Below, in pieces: positions 39,932 to 49,652 of a stretch of 64,000 nt of DNA. Source of the DNA: Prorocentrum cordatum (lineage: Eukaryota; Sar; Dinophyceae; Prorocentrales; Prorocentraceae); NCBI GenBank assembly GCA_963575745.1, contig CAUYUJ010017893.1:624112-688111 (forward strand), written 5' to 3'. The position numbers and the translations under genes are program-made. Below the pieces are notes generated by a model that saw only the letters and a program-made list of their open reading frames with translations, was not told where the DNA came from and did not search any database. Within the stretch, counting starts at the first letter, position 1, and every line of letters starts with the position of its first letter.

Positions 39932-42358
39932 TTAGAGCGACATCTTCCCGCTTTCGTCGAACCCTTTCTTCGATTTCTTCGGCGCGGGCTGGCCCGAAGG
40001 CTTCCCTTTGGCCCTCTTGGCCGCGTCCGTCTTCCACGTCTCCTCGGCCGCCTTCTTCTTCGGTGCGGTTTTGGGTCTCGCCTCCCACAGGAGCTCTTCT
40101 CCTTTCTTCACGGCCGTGGTATTCACCAGCACAGGGACATTCACGGCGAGCACGACCCCGCCTGTCCCAGGCACGCACACCGCCAATTCTTTCGTCTCCA
40201 GCTCCATGTTGATGCGCGCAACTGCGCTTTCATTACGGCTGTTTCTCTGCTGGATCTCCTGTTCCGTGACTCTGTTGACTGCCCAGAAGACGTGCATTGT
40301 CTCTTGCGCATCCCACTTCCATGCTCTCAACCGCACATCGTGGTCAGCCACGTCGGCGGGCGTCTTGTCCGCAGGCGGCTTGAACTCGGGGTGCAAGTAG
40401 AAGGTCGTGGGCGTGGCCCCATTTGGATCTCCTTTCACCCAGACTTGCACGGCCACCCTCTCGGGGTGCGTGCTTGCGGCGTGCACCTTGGATGCCTTTG
40501 GGACGCACGGCCACAACTCGATGCATTTTTCGTCGTTTGCAGCGGTTGCCTTGACGGTGCGTTTCTCTGTGTCAGCGTCTTGCAACACCTCTACTTGCGC
40601 TTCCGCAACTGCGGACATGTGGCGCGCCCAAAGGCACAGCAACACTGCGCTGACCAAAGCAGGCTCCCGCCCCAGCTCCTTCGCTGCCGCTGAACGCCTC
40701 CATTCGGCGATTGGCAAAGGGAAGGATCCGCGTGGAATGGCCGTCGTGTCCCTGCTGCGCTGGTGGTTCGTTGGTAATTGCGTCGTGGGGTCAAAGGAAA
40801 TGACCGTCGGCATCAACTCGTGCTCCTCTGCGGAAGCCTTTGTCTTCCCCGCCACTGCGGGCTCATTCGGTTCTGGGCGCGGCAACGCGTTGAAATCGAA
40901 CCAATCGGGCTTCCCGCCTCGGACTCCCACTTCGCCGAGGGCCTTCTCAAGGGCGTCCCGATTGGACTTCGGCTCCACCTTCCCCGTGGCCTCCGCGCAA
41001 GCGCGGAGGAGCGCCTGACGATGTCCTGGGATACTTCGTTCCTTGACGTGGGTGTCCTTCAGGTACTGCATGAAGCCGTCTGCGGTCAGTATGCACAGGT
41101 TCGCCTTGAACTCGATCGCCTTCTCAGGGCCCATGCCGTCGATGGCCTTGCTCAGCGTGAACAAGTACAAACGGAGAGCCGAGTTCATGTCGATGAGGAA
41201 GTCTCGGAACTCCTTCTTCTTCCACGATTGTTCTGGGTCAGGGCACCACACAGGAGTGTCAACGCCCCTCTTCCTCGCAGGCGCGTTCCTGTAGCATCGC
41301 ATCACCACGGCAACCTTGACCCACGGCACTTCGTCGGGAAGCTCGCTGGCTGCCCCGAAGGCACCGAGCCGAAGGGCCCTTCTCCTGGAGTTCACGTAGA
41401 CCTCGCAGAACTGGAGCAGCAAGGGGATGAACTGCGCTTTCGTGCTCCCGAGCCCAACAACGAACGAGAACAGCTCAATGAAGTCTGGGTCCTGAACGAC
41501 TCGATCGAGTTCGTGCATGACGGGGAGCTTGACCTTTTCAAAGGCAACCTGATCCGCAACTGCGGCGTGCAGCTCCGCGTCAACAGCCTTGCACAGAACA
41601 CGGAGCGCGGTGAGTTCAGTCGTTCGCAACGCAAAATCGGCTCCTTTATTGAGGGACTGGCTGATGAGCGAAGCACCAGTGGGTTCCTCGTCCATGATTT
41701 TCCAGCTAAGCACTTCCATGAGCATACCCCCCTGCACGAGTTTCTTAGCGACAGGGTCATGTTCCGCCACTGCGGCCATGTCGAGATTGCCGTCCTTATC
41801 GAGCACGCGCTTCAGCCTCGCGCTCTCGTCCTCCGTGAACTCCATGCCTTGGGGGATGGGCCACTTGGCTCCCAGGGCGCACGCCCGCAACACGAGGCAC
41901 AAGTGGGAGTGCGAACACGTCCCATACGCAACGTCTGTTCCGCAACTGCGGTCGAAGCACGCAGCGAGGTGGCCGGTCGCTTTTTCCAGATTGTACTCTG
42001 TGTACGTCTGGAACTTCGGGTCCTCCTTTTTTCTCAGCACCAGCTCTTGTGCTGGGTACATCTGAACGCAGACACCTTCGTGGTCAGCTTCGGCTTGCGT
42101 GAATCCAGCCAGGAAGATTTTCACAGCGAGTTCCCGAACCCTTTCCTGCTGAGGGTAGTGCCCGCCTCGGTTGCCCGTGTGCGGGGCGAGCATGAGCACA
42201 GGGAGGCGCACCTTGTCCCCTGTCCTGAATCTAGACCTCAAGGCGTTGGCCCTCTGAAAGATCCCTTGCGTTCCGCCTGGAACTGCGGCTGTCTCGTCCG
42301 CCACTGCGGCTTTCTTGTCCGCCACTGCGGCATTATCTGTGCCGACGCTGTCGTTCAT
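39932..42358 (-). CDS. Element protein C, unknown, 808 residues
   Basis: The ATG at 42358 opens MNDSVGTDNAAVADKKAAVA; the frame is open a little further upstream. Residues 30-110 (LPVLMLAPHTGNRGGHYP, then ERVRELAVKIFLAGFTQAEA) recall the entry segment of ParB-like nuclease domains, but this is weak. The centre is helical (DPDFIELFSFVVGLGSTKAQ, FRDFLIDMNSALRLYLFTLS). The tail is Lys-rich (KKKAAEETWKTDAAKRAKG) and may bind nucleic acid. The signature 12-mer appears at its 5' end as repeated AAVAD. Family unknown. Confidence 0.7.
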   Translation of the reverse strand: MNDSVGTDNAAVADKKAAVADETAAVPGGTQGIFQRANALRSRFRTGDKVRLPVLMLAPHTGNRGGHYPQQERVRELAVKIFLAGFTQAEADHEGVCVQMYPAQELVLRKKEDPKFQTYTEYNLEKATGHLAACFDRSCGTDVAYGTCSHSHLCLVLRACALGAKWPIPQGMEFTEDESARLKRVLDKDGNLDMAAVAEHDPVAKKLVQGGMLMEVLSWKIMDEEPTGASLISQSLNKGADFALRTTELTALRVLCKAVDAELHAAVADQVAFEKVKLPVMHELDRVVQDPDFIELFSFVVGLGSTKAQFIPLLLQFCEVYVNSRRRALRLGAFGAASELPDEVPWVKVAVVMRCYRNAPARKRGVDTPVWCPDPEQSWKKKEFRDFLIDMNSALRLYLFTLSKAIDGMGPEKAIEFKANLCILTADGFMQYLKDTHVKERSIPGHRQALLRACAEATGKVEPKSNRDALEKALGEVGVRGGKPDWFDFNALPRPEPNEPAVAGKTKASAEEHELMPTVISFDPTTQLPTNHQRSRDTTAIPRGSFPLPIAEWRRSAAAKELGREPALVSAVLLCLWARHMSAVAEAQVEVLQDADTEKRTVKATAANDEKCIELWPCVPKASKVHAASTHPERVAVQVWVKGDPNGATPTTFYLHPEFKPPADKTPADVADHDVRLRAWKWDAQETMHVFWAVNRVTEQEIQQRNSRNESAVARINMELETKELAVCVPGTGGVVLAVNVPVLVNTTAVKKGEELLWEARPKTAPKKKAAEETWKTDAAKRAKGKPSGQPAPKKSKKGFDESGKMSL

Positions 42359-42599
42359 ATCTGTGCCGACGCTGTCCGCCACTGCGGCCCGGAGCTCCGA
42401 TATGGCGGACTATGGCACGACGTCCGTCGCTCAGGGTGGAGGCGTGTGTGCCAGGAGCCCAACGACCTGCTGAGCCGAATGCCTGCGGACGACTGAAGGC
42501 TCAGTTTTAATCCAAAATATCGGGCGAGAGCTTGGGGGGGGCGCAGGCTGGAGGAGGGAGGGGGGTGCAAGCTGGAGGAGGACGAGGAGGGGAAGGGGA

Positions 42600-42840
42600 A
42601 GGAGAGCTAGGACGGAGGTGGCGGGGGGATGCGGCCTGGAGGAGGACGAGGAGGGAGGAGGGAGGAGGGAGGAGGGAGGAGGGAGGAGGGAGGAGGGACG
42701 ACGACGACGACGACTGCTGACGACAGACGACAGACTTGACGACGACGACGACCGACGACGACTGCTGACGACAGACGACAGACGCGACGACGACGACGGC
42801 AGCGACGACGACGAGGACGGACGACGACGATGATGATGAC
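42600..42840. repeat. GGAGGAGG then GAC tracts
   Basis: GGAGGAGG (to about 42695) is followed by ACGACGACG and a near-tandem of about 55 bp, CTGACGACAGACGACAGAC. It lies in the spacer between genes B and C. Confidence 0.9.
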
Positions 42841-43058
42841 CCAGCGCGCGCACACTTATTGCAAACTGCGGCTTCGCAACCGCGTGCTCTCCTATTATAC
42901 GCAACCGCAACTGCGGCTTGCAACCGCAACCCCGCAACTGCGGGCTATCCTACACCGCAACATGCACTCCATCGCTAATGGGATGCACTACGCAGGCAGC
43001 AGGCGCCCAGTAGTACCGAGCTCTGTTCCGCAACTGCGGCTCCTCGGTCTTGCCGCAC

Positions 43059-44885
43059 TCACCGCTCGTCCGCAACTGCGGCAGATCGCGGCTCTTCGTG
43101 CTTCCGCTTGCTCGCCCGACTTGCGCGTCCGTGGCCGACGAAGACGATGTTTTGGTGGATGCCCTCGCACCAGTGCGTGCTGAAGGTCTTCTCGTTGAGC
43201 TCCTTCTGAATGACCTTGCCGATTGGGGGCAGCGCTGCCAAGCCGAGCTTTTCTCTGACTCCGCTACTGCGGTCAGGGTCATCCTCCCACTTGGGCATGT
43301 ACTTCGCTGGGACCCAGCGCCGAGAGATGATGGAGTCGCTTGTTCGATGCATCCAATCAGGGAGCCACTGGGGATCGTTCTTCGACGGCCTCCCTGCAAA
43401 ATCCAGGTTGTAGTCCGCAATGCGCACGTCGCACGGGCCAATGGGGAGGACGTAATTCGGATGCATGACGCGTGTGCCCTCCACAATGCCTCCGAACAGG
43501 GCGGGTCCAGCCCTGAACACCACCCCCACCGGGCAGGTGTAGCTGGCTCCGCAACTGCGGCCAAATGCTGCGAGCTGCTCAGGCGGGATGTCAAACAGGC
43601 CGCACAAGAACCGCACATCATTTTTATGGATGGAAGCAACCGCGTCCTTGAAGAAACCTGGCTGCCACGCTGTTTGTTCTGTTTGCGTGATCTTCTGTTG
43701 GAGACGTTCGGTGACTGCGTGTCTGGACACGACGGCAAAACGGATCACCGCGGCAGGATTCATGTCGGAGCCCTTCAGGCGAAAGCGCAGGATCGTGACG
43801 GCGTGGGTGGCCCCAACAACATGACCCGCAACTGCGGTCTCTGCGATGATGTGCGGGCGCACGAGCACCACGCCCGTGTCTCTGAACAGGGCAACCGTCG
43901 TCCAGTAAGGCTCCGCGGTGTTGTTTTTCAAAATGACAGCGTCTTCGACGGCAGTCCTGAGTCCAACGGGAACGTCGTAGCTGCAAGCGCCTTCGACGTT
44001 CCCCGTGCGGAACAGCTCGGGGTCCCATACGACGAAGACGACCGCCGCAGTTTGGTGCAAGATGCACCTGAAGACATCTTCCTTTGTTGCCACCTTCGTG
44101 ATGACCACCACGTTGAACACCAAAGCGATGGTGGACGGAACCCGATTGCCGTCTGCTGTACGAAGGAATCCTTCGTTCCACTTGGGGCGTTCCCCAAAGT
44201 AGTTTATCCCTGGAGGGGACCTGGTCCGCTGCTTCTTCCGCGGTGCTCCCGCATCTTCCCGCAACTGCGGTTCCGACGGAGGCCCCGCGCGACCCCGCGA
44301 CTGCGGTTCTGACAGCGGCGAGTCTTCCGTGGGAGGCGGCCTTTTCCTCGGCCGCGAATCGGCCGAGGCGGTTGTCTCGGCGGCTTTCTCCTGGGAGGCG
44401 GCCTCGTCTTCGGGTTGGGCGCCTCGTTTGGACTCGGCTGCGAGCAGCACGGCCGAGGGCGCGCTGCTCCCAGATGAGCCGCGCGCGGCACCTGGCTCGC
44501 CGGCCACCCCCGCAACTGCGGTCTCGGTGGCGGCTCCCGTCACTGCTGGTTGGTCCTGCTGCTTCGTCGGCGTCTGCGCCCGAGGCCCCCATTTTGCCTT
44601 GGGGGTCAAGTGCGCCCTGCGCAACTGCGCCTCTTCGCGCCTCCCACCAGCAGAGCTCCCACTCGCAGCGCTTATCGGCGGCGGCGGCCGATATTCCCGC
44701 GAGGAGCTAGACGACTGCGGGGAGGCCTCGCGCGGCGGTCGCTCGGGGCTTCCGCTACTGCGGTCCTCCGTCGGCTCCGCGACTGCGGCATCCGCGGCAG
44801 CCCCTTGCAGGCCGAACCTTTCCCGCAGTTGCTGCTTCAGCTCGGCGAACCGCTTGTCGACCTCGGCTTTGCGACCTGGGTCCAT
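43059..44885 (-). CDS. Element protein B, unknown, 608 residues
   Basis: The ATG at 44885 opens MDPGRKAEVDKRFAELKQQL, a short coiled coil. Residues 45-235 are Ser/Pro/Glu-rich and likely disordered, ending in RKKQRTRSPPG. From about 240 the protein is folded: IALVFNVVVITKVATKEDVF, LHQTAAVVFVVWDPELF, VVGATHAVTILRFRLKG, KNDVRFLCGLFDIPPEQLAA, then GPCDVRIADYNLDFAGRPSK. The order of strands and the FLCGLFDIP segment faintly echo the endonuclease fold of the EEP gene, but no catalytic set is evident. Family unknown. Confidence 0.7.
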   Translation of the reverse strand: MDPGRKAEVDKRFAELKQQLRERFGLQGAAADAAVAEPTEDRSSGSPERPPREASPQSSSSSREYRPPPPISAASGSSAGGRREEAQLRRAHLTPKAKWGPRAQTPTKQQDQPAVTGAATETAVAGVAGEPGAARGSSGSSAPSAVLLAAESKRGAQPEDEAASQEKAAETTASADSRPRKRPPPTEDSPLSEPQSRGRAGPPSEPQLREDAGAPRKKQRTRSPPGINYFGERPKWNEGFLRTADGNRVPSTIALVFNVVVITKVATKEDVFRCILHQTAAVVFVVWDPELFRTGNVEGACSYDVPVGLRTAVEDAVILKNNTAEPYWTTVALFRDTGVVLVRPHIIAETAVAGHVVGATHAVTILRFRLKGSDMNPAAVIRFAVVSRHAVTERLQQKITQTEQTAWQPGFFKDAVASIHKNDVRFLCGLFDIPPEQLAAFGRSCGASYTCPVGVVFRAGPALFGGIVEGTRVMHPNYVLPIGPCDVRIADYNLDFAGRPSKNDPQWLPDWMHRTSDSIISRRWVPAKYMPKWEDDPDRSSGVREKLGLAALPPIGKVIQKELNEKTFSTHWCEGIHQNIVFVGHGRASRASKRKHEEPRSAAVADER

Positions 44886-45550
44886 GGCGTGGCCGCGCGC
44901 GGCCCCCGTCCGACGGGGGAACTGCGGCCGGCTTGGGAGAGGAAGGACAACGAGGGAGACGGCGGGGATGAGGACGAGGAAGGCGAAGAGGAGGATGGAG
45001 AGGACGCGACGGAAGAGGATGGCGCGAAGAGCTCAGACGAGGGTGAAAGGAGCAAGGGGACTGCGACGAGGATGACGGGGCAGAAACGGAGGAGGAGGAA
45101 TCAACAAAGTCCGCAACTGCGGCCCTCGGGGGGGACTGCGACGAGGACGACGGGAAATGACTCGGCCAACGGAGGCGGGCTACGGCCAACGGAAGGAACT
45201 GCGACGAGGAGGAAAGGCGGAGGGAGGAGACTGCGACGAGGACGACGGGGAAGGGGCGACGAGGACGACGAACAACTGCGGATCCATCTGTTTAAGTACC
45301 TGTCTCCGCAACTGCGGCCGCGCTAATTAACGTCACGAGTGCTTCAACGGAGGTGATGCGCGCCCGAAGCACCTAATTACAGCGGTCAGTCGTGGGAGCG
45401 CCGCAACTGCGGCCAAGCTGCATGAAGTCGCTAGAAGGCAGCGCCGCAACTGCGGCCGAAAGCGCGCATAGTGAGTCAAACGAGCGCGGCGTCACGCGAT
45501 CGGTCCCCGCAACTGCGGTTCCATGGCTGCGCAATCCCGCAACTGCGGTG

Positions 45551-46717
45551 TCAAGGCTGCGCGGACCACCGCGGTTGCAGCTGCGCCCCCTTGCTCGCGT
45601 CGAACCGCCCAGGATTCGGATGGGCGTGCAGCATCTTCCAGAACGTGAACGTTCCGTGGCCATCGCTCTTGCCGAGACCTGCCCTCGGGCCCCGCACGGG
45701 ATGCGAGTGCGGCTCCACCTCATACGTGTTGAACTTCGGGCTAGACCAGGATGGGTGGACGCGAATGCCCGAGCCGTCGTCGCGGATGAGGACGAAATCC
45801 CACTGGGGCAGAGGGATTCTTTGCGCCTGTCCTCTGTCCACCCCTTTCGTGTGCCTCATGTTGTCGAGACTGCTAGGGCACGGGCGGCACTCGCAGCGGA
45901 CCAACCCGCGACTGCGGTCATTGTCAGGGCCGCACACGACGCGCAGCATTGTAGGTCCATCCATCTGCGCGACCATCTCCAGCCAAGACCACGGCACTTT
46001 GACAGTGTGGTCCCAGTCCCAATCCCTGTTGTCCTGCGCCTTCCCCTTTGCGCGGTACTTAAGGATCTTCGAAATTTCCTCCGCAACTGCGGTACCTCCG
46101 AAGACGGGCGTGCGGCTGCCGAAAGGGTTTTCTCGGTCTTCGTACTCGTCTCGGAACCACTTCAAGGCCGCGTTGTGCTGCTTATAATTGCCGTTCCAGT
46201 TCGCCCTGAAGTTCTCGAAGAATTCCAACTTGAAAATTGGCAGCGGCTCATTGCGCACAATTTGAAACAGCGCAACTGCGCCTTGTTCTTCGCGCCCTGG
46301 GGGAAGCAGGGGACCGCCTCCTTTGCCCGCCGCTGTTGCGGCCGCGGGCTCCGCGGCAGGAGAACCTGCCGAGGCACTCGAGCGGCCACCTTCCCATGCA
46401 TTCCACCAGCCACCCTCGTCGTCCCACCAGCGGGCGCCCTCCATTCCCCAACCCTCGCATCCGTTGCCGCCCCATCCGCCGCCCTCCCATCCGCGACTGC
46501 GGTCACTTCCGTCGCCGCCATCCTGCGCTTTTCCTCTCCATCCGCCAAGAGAATCTCCGCCGCCCCAGCCGCCACTGCGGTCACCTCCGCCGCCGTATCC
46601 GCCACTGCGGCCGCCCCAACCCCCACTTGTTCCCCAACCGCCGCCGCTGCTCTTTGAAGAATCCGCAACTGCGGCCCGTGTTTCCTCTTCCGCTTTGTCA
46701 TCCCACCCTGCACGCAT
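45551..46717 (-). CDS. Element protein A, unknown, Gly/Trp-rich N-terminus, 388 residues
   Basis: I chose the ATG at 46717 (MRAGWDDKAEEETRAAV). The frame is open to 46921, but that extension is partly translated GAGGAG microsatellite. Residues 20-130 are Gly/Trp/Ser-rich (WGTSGGWGGRSGGYGGGGD), like RNA-binding low-complexity regions. The C-terminal part is compact: IFKLEFFENFRANWNGNYKQ, HTVKVPWSWLEMVAQMDGP, LPQWDFVLIRDDGSGIRVHP. It is the first gene of the array when read on the minus strand. Family unknown. Confidence 0.6.
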   Translation of the reverse strand: MRAGWDDKAEEETRAAVADSSKSSGGGWGTSGGWGGRSGGYGGGGDRSGGWGGGDSLGGWRGKAQDGGDGSDRSRGWEGGGWGGNGCEGWGMEGARWWDDEGGWWNAWEGGRSSASAGSPAAEPAAATAAGKGGGPLLPPGREEQGAVALFQIVRNEPLPIFKLEFFENFRANWNGNYKQHNAALKWFRDEYEDRENPFGSRTPVFGGTAVAEEISKILKYRAKGKAQDNRDWDWDHTVKVPWSWLEMVAQMDGPTMLRVVCGPDNDRSRGLVRCECRPCPSSLDNMRHTKGVDRGQAQRIPLPQWDFVLIRDDGSGIRVHPSWSSPKFNTYEVEPHSHPVRGPRAGLGKSDGHGTFTFWKMLHAHPNPGRFDASKGAQLQPRWSAQP

Positions 46718-46799
46718 CTCTGCCCCGACTGCAGGCCGCGGAGGCGGGCGCGAGCCCGCCCAACCGCCGTGAAACCTACCGTCGGCGCGGGCTTGAGCC

Positions 46800-47400
46800 G
46801 AACGTGCATGGAGGAGGAGGATGAGGAGGAGGAGGGTGAATGTGAGGAGGATGATGCGTTCCTGGGAGGTGTGCCTTCGCGTGCAACACAAGAGCCCTGA
46901 GAATTCCTGAGGCCCCTCCAACAGCCAAGGACGCGGATGACAAGAAAGTCGAGAAGATTGGGAACCGATTGAGGATTAAGAGGCGTGCGACGAAAGGGAT
47001 GATGATGACGAAGAGGAAGATCAGTGAAGGGGAGGAGCGGACAGGAATTATGGAGGAGTGATAGCAGAGGAGGAAGAGGGGGAAGGGGGAGGAGGAGGAG
47101 GAGGAGGAGGAGGGAGAGGAAAAGGGGGAGGAGGAGGAGGAGGAAGAAGGTGAGGAGGAGGAGGAGGAGGAGGAGGAGGAGGAGGAGGAAGAGGAGGAGG
47201 AGGAGGAGGAGGAGGAGGAAGAGGAGGAGGACGACGACGACGAGGAGGAGGAGGAGGAGGAGAGGGAGAAGGAGAACGGGGACAGGAGGACAAGGACGGA
47301 GAAATATAACAAATGAGGGGGAGGAGGCGGAGGAGGAGGAGGACGAGGAGGAGAAGCAGGAAGAGGAGGAGGAGAGGGGGGAGGAAGAGTGCGCGTGAGA
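46800..47400. repeat. GGA-rich region inside the right end
   Basis: GAGGATGAGGAGG near 46810, then nearly pure GGA from about 47088 to 47260 and GGAGGACGAGG to 47400. Frames here are low-complexity. Confidence 0.9.
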
Positions 47401-47523
47401 CTGGGAGAACGAGGTAATTAATTAGAGAGGGAACGGGGGAGGAGGGAGGACAAGGAAGAGCATACAGCGACGAGAAGAGGAGAAGGAACAGACGAAGGCT
47501 CCTGCTGATCGCATTTCCGCATC

Positions 47524-47633
47524 GTTCAAAGCAGTGCCGGGGCACTGCTTTGAACGACTGGTGATGTTCAAAGCAGTTCCCCGGCACTGTGTTCCATCGT
47601 CGCCGTTATAAGGGCTATTGGATTAGGGGTCGT
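47524..47633. repeat. Right terminal inverted repeat with paired palindromes
   Basis: Palindrome 47524-47555 has perfect 15-bp arms with a GG spacer. A second (47566-47595) is worn. The outer part CGCCGTTATAAGGGCT ends at 47616 and GGATTAGGGGTCGT leads to the TA at 47634-47635. Confidence 0.85.
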
Positions 47634-47821
47634 TAAGGTATGGGTGCTCGTTGTCAACTCGTCGAAGGCGTGCGGAGCGCGGCCATCCCTGCTCGACCCG
47701 TCGCTGCGGCAGCTGCAAAAAGCGGAGCGAAAGGTCTCCACGCGCACAAGGAGGGCCTCGTCAGCCGACGACCTGCGATTTGGCAAGCGCATGCAGCAGA
47801 CAGTGGCCCGTGGCCTACAGT

Positions 47822-47998
47822 AGGGGCCCGACCACAAGAGACCTTCCACAAGAAACCCAGCCCCTGCAACCCCAGGACGTCCATGGATGTTCGGTGTGGA
47901 AGCGTCGTGCTTTCCATAGCAGAACCATCGAAACTCAAGAAGTCCAGGTCACCCTGGAGGCAAGCAAGGTGTTTCTTGGCATGGACCCCCACTGTAAT
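47822..47998. mobile_element. 175-bp AAGAAACCC element, copy 2
   Basis: CCGACCACAAGAGACCTTCC to GGTGTTTCTTGGCATGGACC, 87% or so like copy 1 by eye, including GACGTCCATGGATGTTCGG. Confidence 0.75.
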
Positions 47999-47999
47999 T

Positions 48000-49385
48000 A
48001 GGGCAAGCTCATGCAGCAGACCGCGGCTTATGAGAGCGCGAGTGCGCAACACAAATACCGAATCGCGGTGGGAAGTCGAACGTGCGCGAAGGGCACCAAC
48101 TGAAATATTCTGTCGGTTCCCAAGCTCCGGGGATGTGATGTTCTCGATGCCAAGATGTCTCACCGATGTCGGCTTCCGGGGCCTGTCATCGGGCACCTAA
48201 GGGACACTCAGCAACGGATCGGGGGCAAAAAACTACCCCTGGGAAAAGGGGTCGGGACCTCTGGGACGCGCGCTCAAAACAACATGCCGTCGGATGGCTG
48301 GGTTTCAAGCACAATGCGAGACTCCGAGGGGCAACGATGTGGGGGGGCAGGCACAGGGGGGAACAAATCGACCTGGAATCGGCGATGCATCGCCGATAGG
48401 TCGGCGACAGGTCCCCGCTAGTGAGTTTGCACGCTCCTGGGCAGGTTTGGGCCATAGGGCGCCCCCATCGGCGATCCATGGGCGATTGGGGGTCGTCCCC
48501 AGACCCCCCCAGGCCCTCCAAGATAGCCTGGAAGAGACCCCCCCCGAAATGAGACCCCCCTCCCTTTATTACGAAATCTGGAGTACCCCCCCATTGACGA
48601 TCCCGCCCAAACGATGCCCCTGAGACACTGCGAGAATCCCTTGCATCCAGAAGGACACGGTCGACGATGGGGAGCGTCCAAAGCGGGGGGCGTCCAGGAG
48701 AGGAGGTAGCAAATCACGGCCCAAGGAACATGCACGGCCCAGGAGGGTGCCATGAGAAAAGGGGCTATGAAATCTGCAGAGATGTCATGGTCCCCGCCAT
48801 GATATCAACCGGCAGCCAGACCCAGTCATCACCGAAGACGAAGCCAGGACGAGGATAAAATTGGGTGAGGATGAATCGGGGATTTCTGAGATCTGGCGGT
48901 TCTGGAGGAGATCTCGGGCGCCGCGGCCTTCTCAACGACGCTGCGGAACGCTCTGAGAGCGTTCCGGAACGCTCTGGAACGGAGTTATCCTCGTCCTTGC
49001 CCCGTCCTGTGCACTCCCCTCTCGCCAGCCCCGGGACGGCGACACTCGTGGCTCCGACCGGAGATCGCGGCGACTGAACGCTCGCGGGAGGCTGCCAGAC
49101 CGAGACGAGGCTGTCTGCGCTTCGGGGAGGCGAGCCGATGTTGGGCCAGGTCCGGGACCCAAGAAACCCGAAGCTCTGGTGCGTGAGCGCCGCGGCGAGC
49201 AGCGCCAGTGTCGAGAGCTCACGCGCGCGCGCCTGCGCGCCCTTCCCGGCCTGCCTGCGCTGCCCTTCTCTCCGATTGTGTGCCCCCTGCACTCCCTTCT
49301 TGCCCTGGCCGCGCTCGCTCGGCCCGCTCGATCGGCCAGTCGCCAGGGGCAGCGGCGATGTCGACGCTCCACTGAGAGCGGTCAA
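48000..49385. other. Intron sequence, weak coding text on the minus strand
   Basis: About 48363-48480 carries a fragment of the ATCGGCG element. On the minus strand 49385-49080 reads LSTLALLAAALTHQSFGFLG, which looks protein-like, but the in-phase join of the flanking TPR exons leaves no room for an exon here. It may be another gene fragment. The rest shows nothing recognisable. Confidence 0.3.
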
Positions 49386-49597
49386 CTAGAGGCCTCCTCG
49401 ATGGGGTCGGAGTAGATACGCGCCGCATCGGCGATGCATCGGCGATACACCGGCGACGCGTCGTCGACGCGGGCGATGCAGCGGCGACGACGGCGTGGAG
49501 GAAATCGGGCTCCAAACCAGACCGCATCGGCGATGCCTCGGCGATGCGGCGCGATGCTCCGACCCCATCTGCTCCAACCCCATGTAGGAGGCCTAGA
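49386..49597. repeat. ATCGGCG palindromic element, full copy
   Basis: ACTAGAGGCCTCCTCGATGG at the left and CCATGTAGGAGGCCTAG at the right are inverted. The centre reads GAGGAAATCGGGCTCC. Confidence 0.8.
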
Positions 49598-49652
49598 TCA
49601 ACTCACTTGCCTTCGGCGTGTGCCGCCATCGCAGCCCCGTCGGCTGGAGCTA

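Larger units (their letters stand above)
31214..46674 (+). repeat. Interspersed oriented 12-mer CCGCAACTGCGG
   Basis: Roughly 70 copies by eye, counting variants with G, C or T at the fifth base. Examples: 31214-31225, 31250-31261, 32495, 33741, 35850, 37546, 38970, 41553, 43548, 45506, 46663-46674. They fall in genes and spacers alike. In minus-strand genes the complement CCGCAGTTGCGG is read as AVA, RSCG or PQLR depending on frame. Every copy I read has the same orientation on the plus strand. None was seen outside the element. Confidence 0.85.
31042..47633 (-). mobile_element. 16.6-kb multi-gene DNA transposon
   Basis: The edges are inverted repeats: left TAATCCGAAAGCCCTTATAA then CGGCGACGA; the right end read in reverse gives TAATCCAATAGCCCTTATAA then CGGCGACGA. 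Each is followed by two copies of a 32-bp palindrome with arms GTTCAAAGCAGTGCC. TA, inside TTAA, lies at both edges. Inside are six minus-strand genes, including a CENP-B/pogo-like DDE transposase and an EEP nuclease, all carrying the CCGCAACTGCGG signature. I see no DNA polymerase, integrase or capsid, so Polinton/Maverick is unlikely. The exact end may be off by a few bases. It lies in the predicted gene 1 intron, same strand as the host gene. Confidence 0.75.

Noticed and set aside
46718-46921. N-terminal signal peptide on element protein A (ILLTFTLLLLILLL)
   Set aside because: The Leu run is encoded by a GAGGAG microsatellite read on the other strand and the frame lacks an ATG. The start at 46717 is preferred.
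31042-47633. Polinton/Maverick or integrated virus
   Set aside because: I see no protein-primed polymerase, retroviral-type integrase, packaging ATPase or capsid protein. The transposase is of CENP-B/pogo type.
31042-47633. piggyBac-type element because TTAA lies at both edges
   Set aside because: The transposase motifs (NWDQS, ADDH, QPVD) are of the DDE_1/pogo group, so TA is the more likely target site.
49080-49385. Minus-strand LSTLALLAAALTHQSFGFLG as an exon of gene 1
   Set aside because: The two TPR exons flanking this region join seamlessly, leaving no gap for it.
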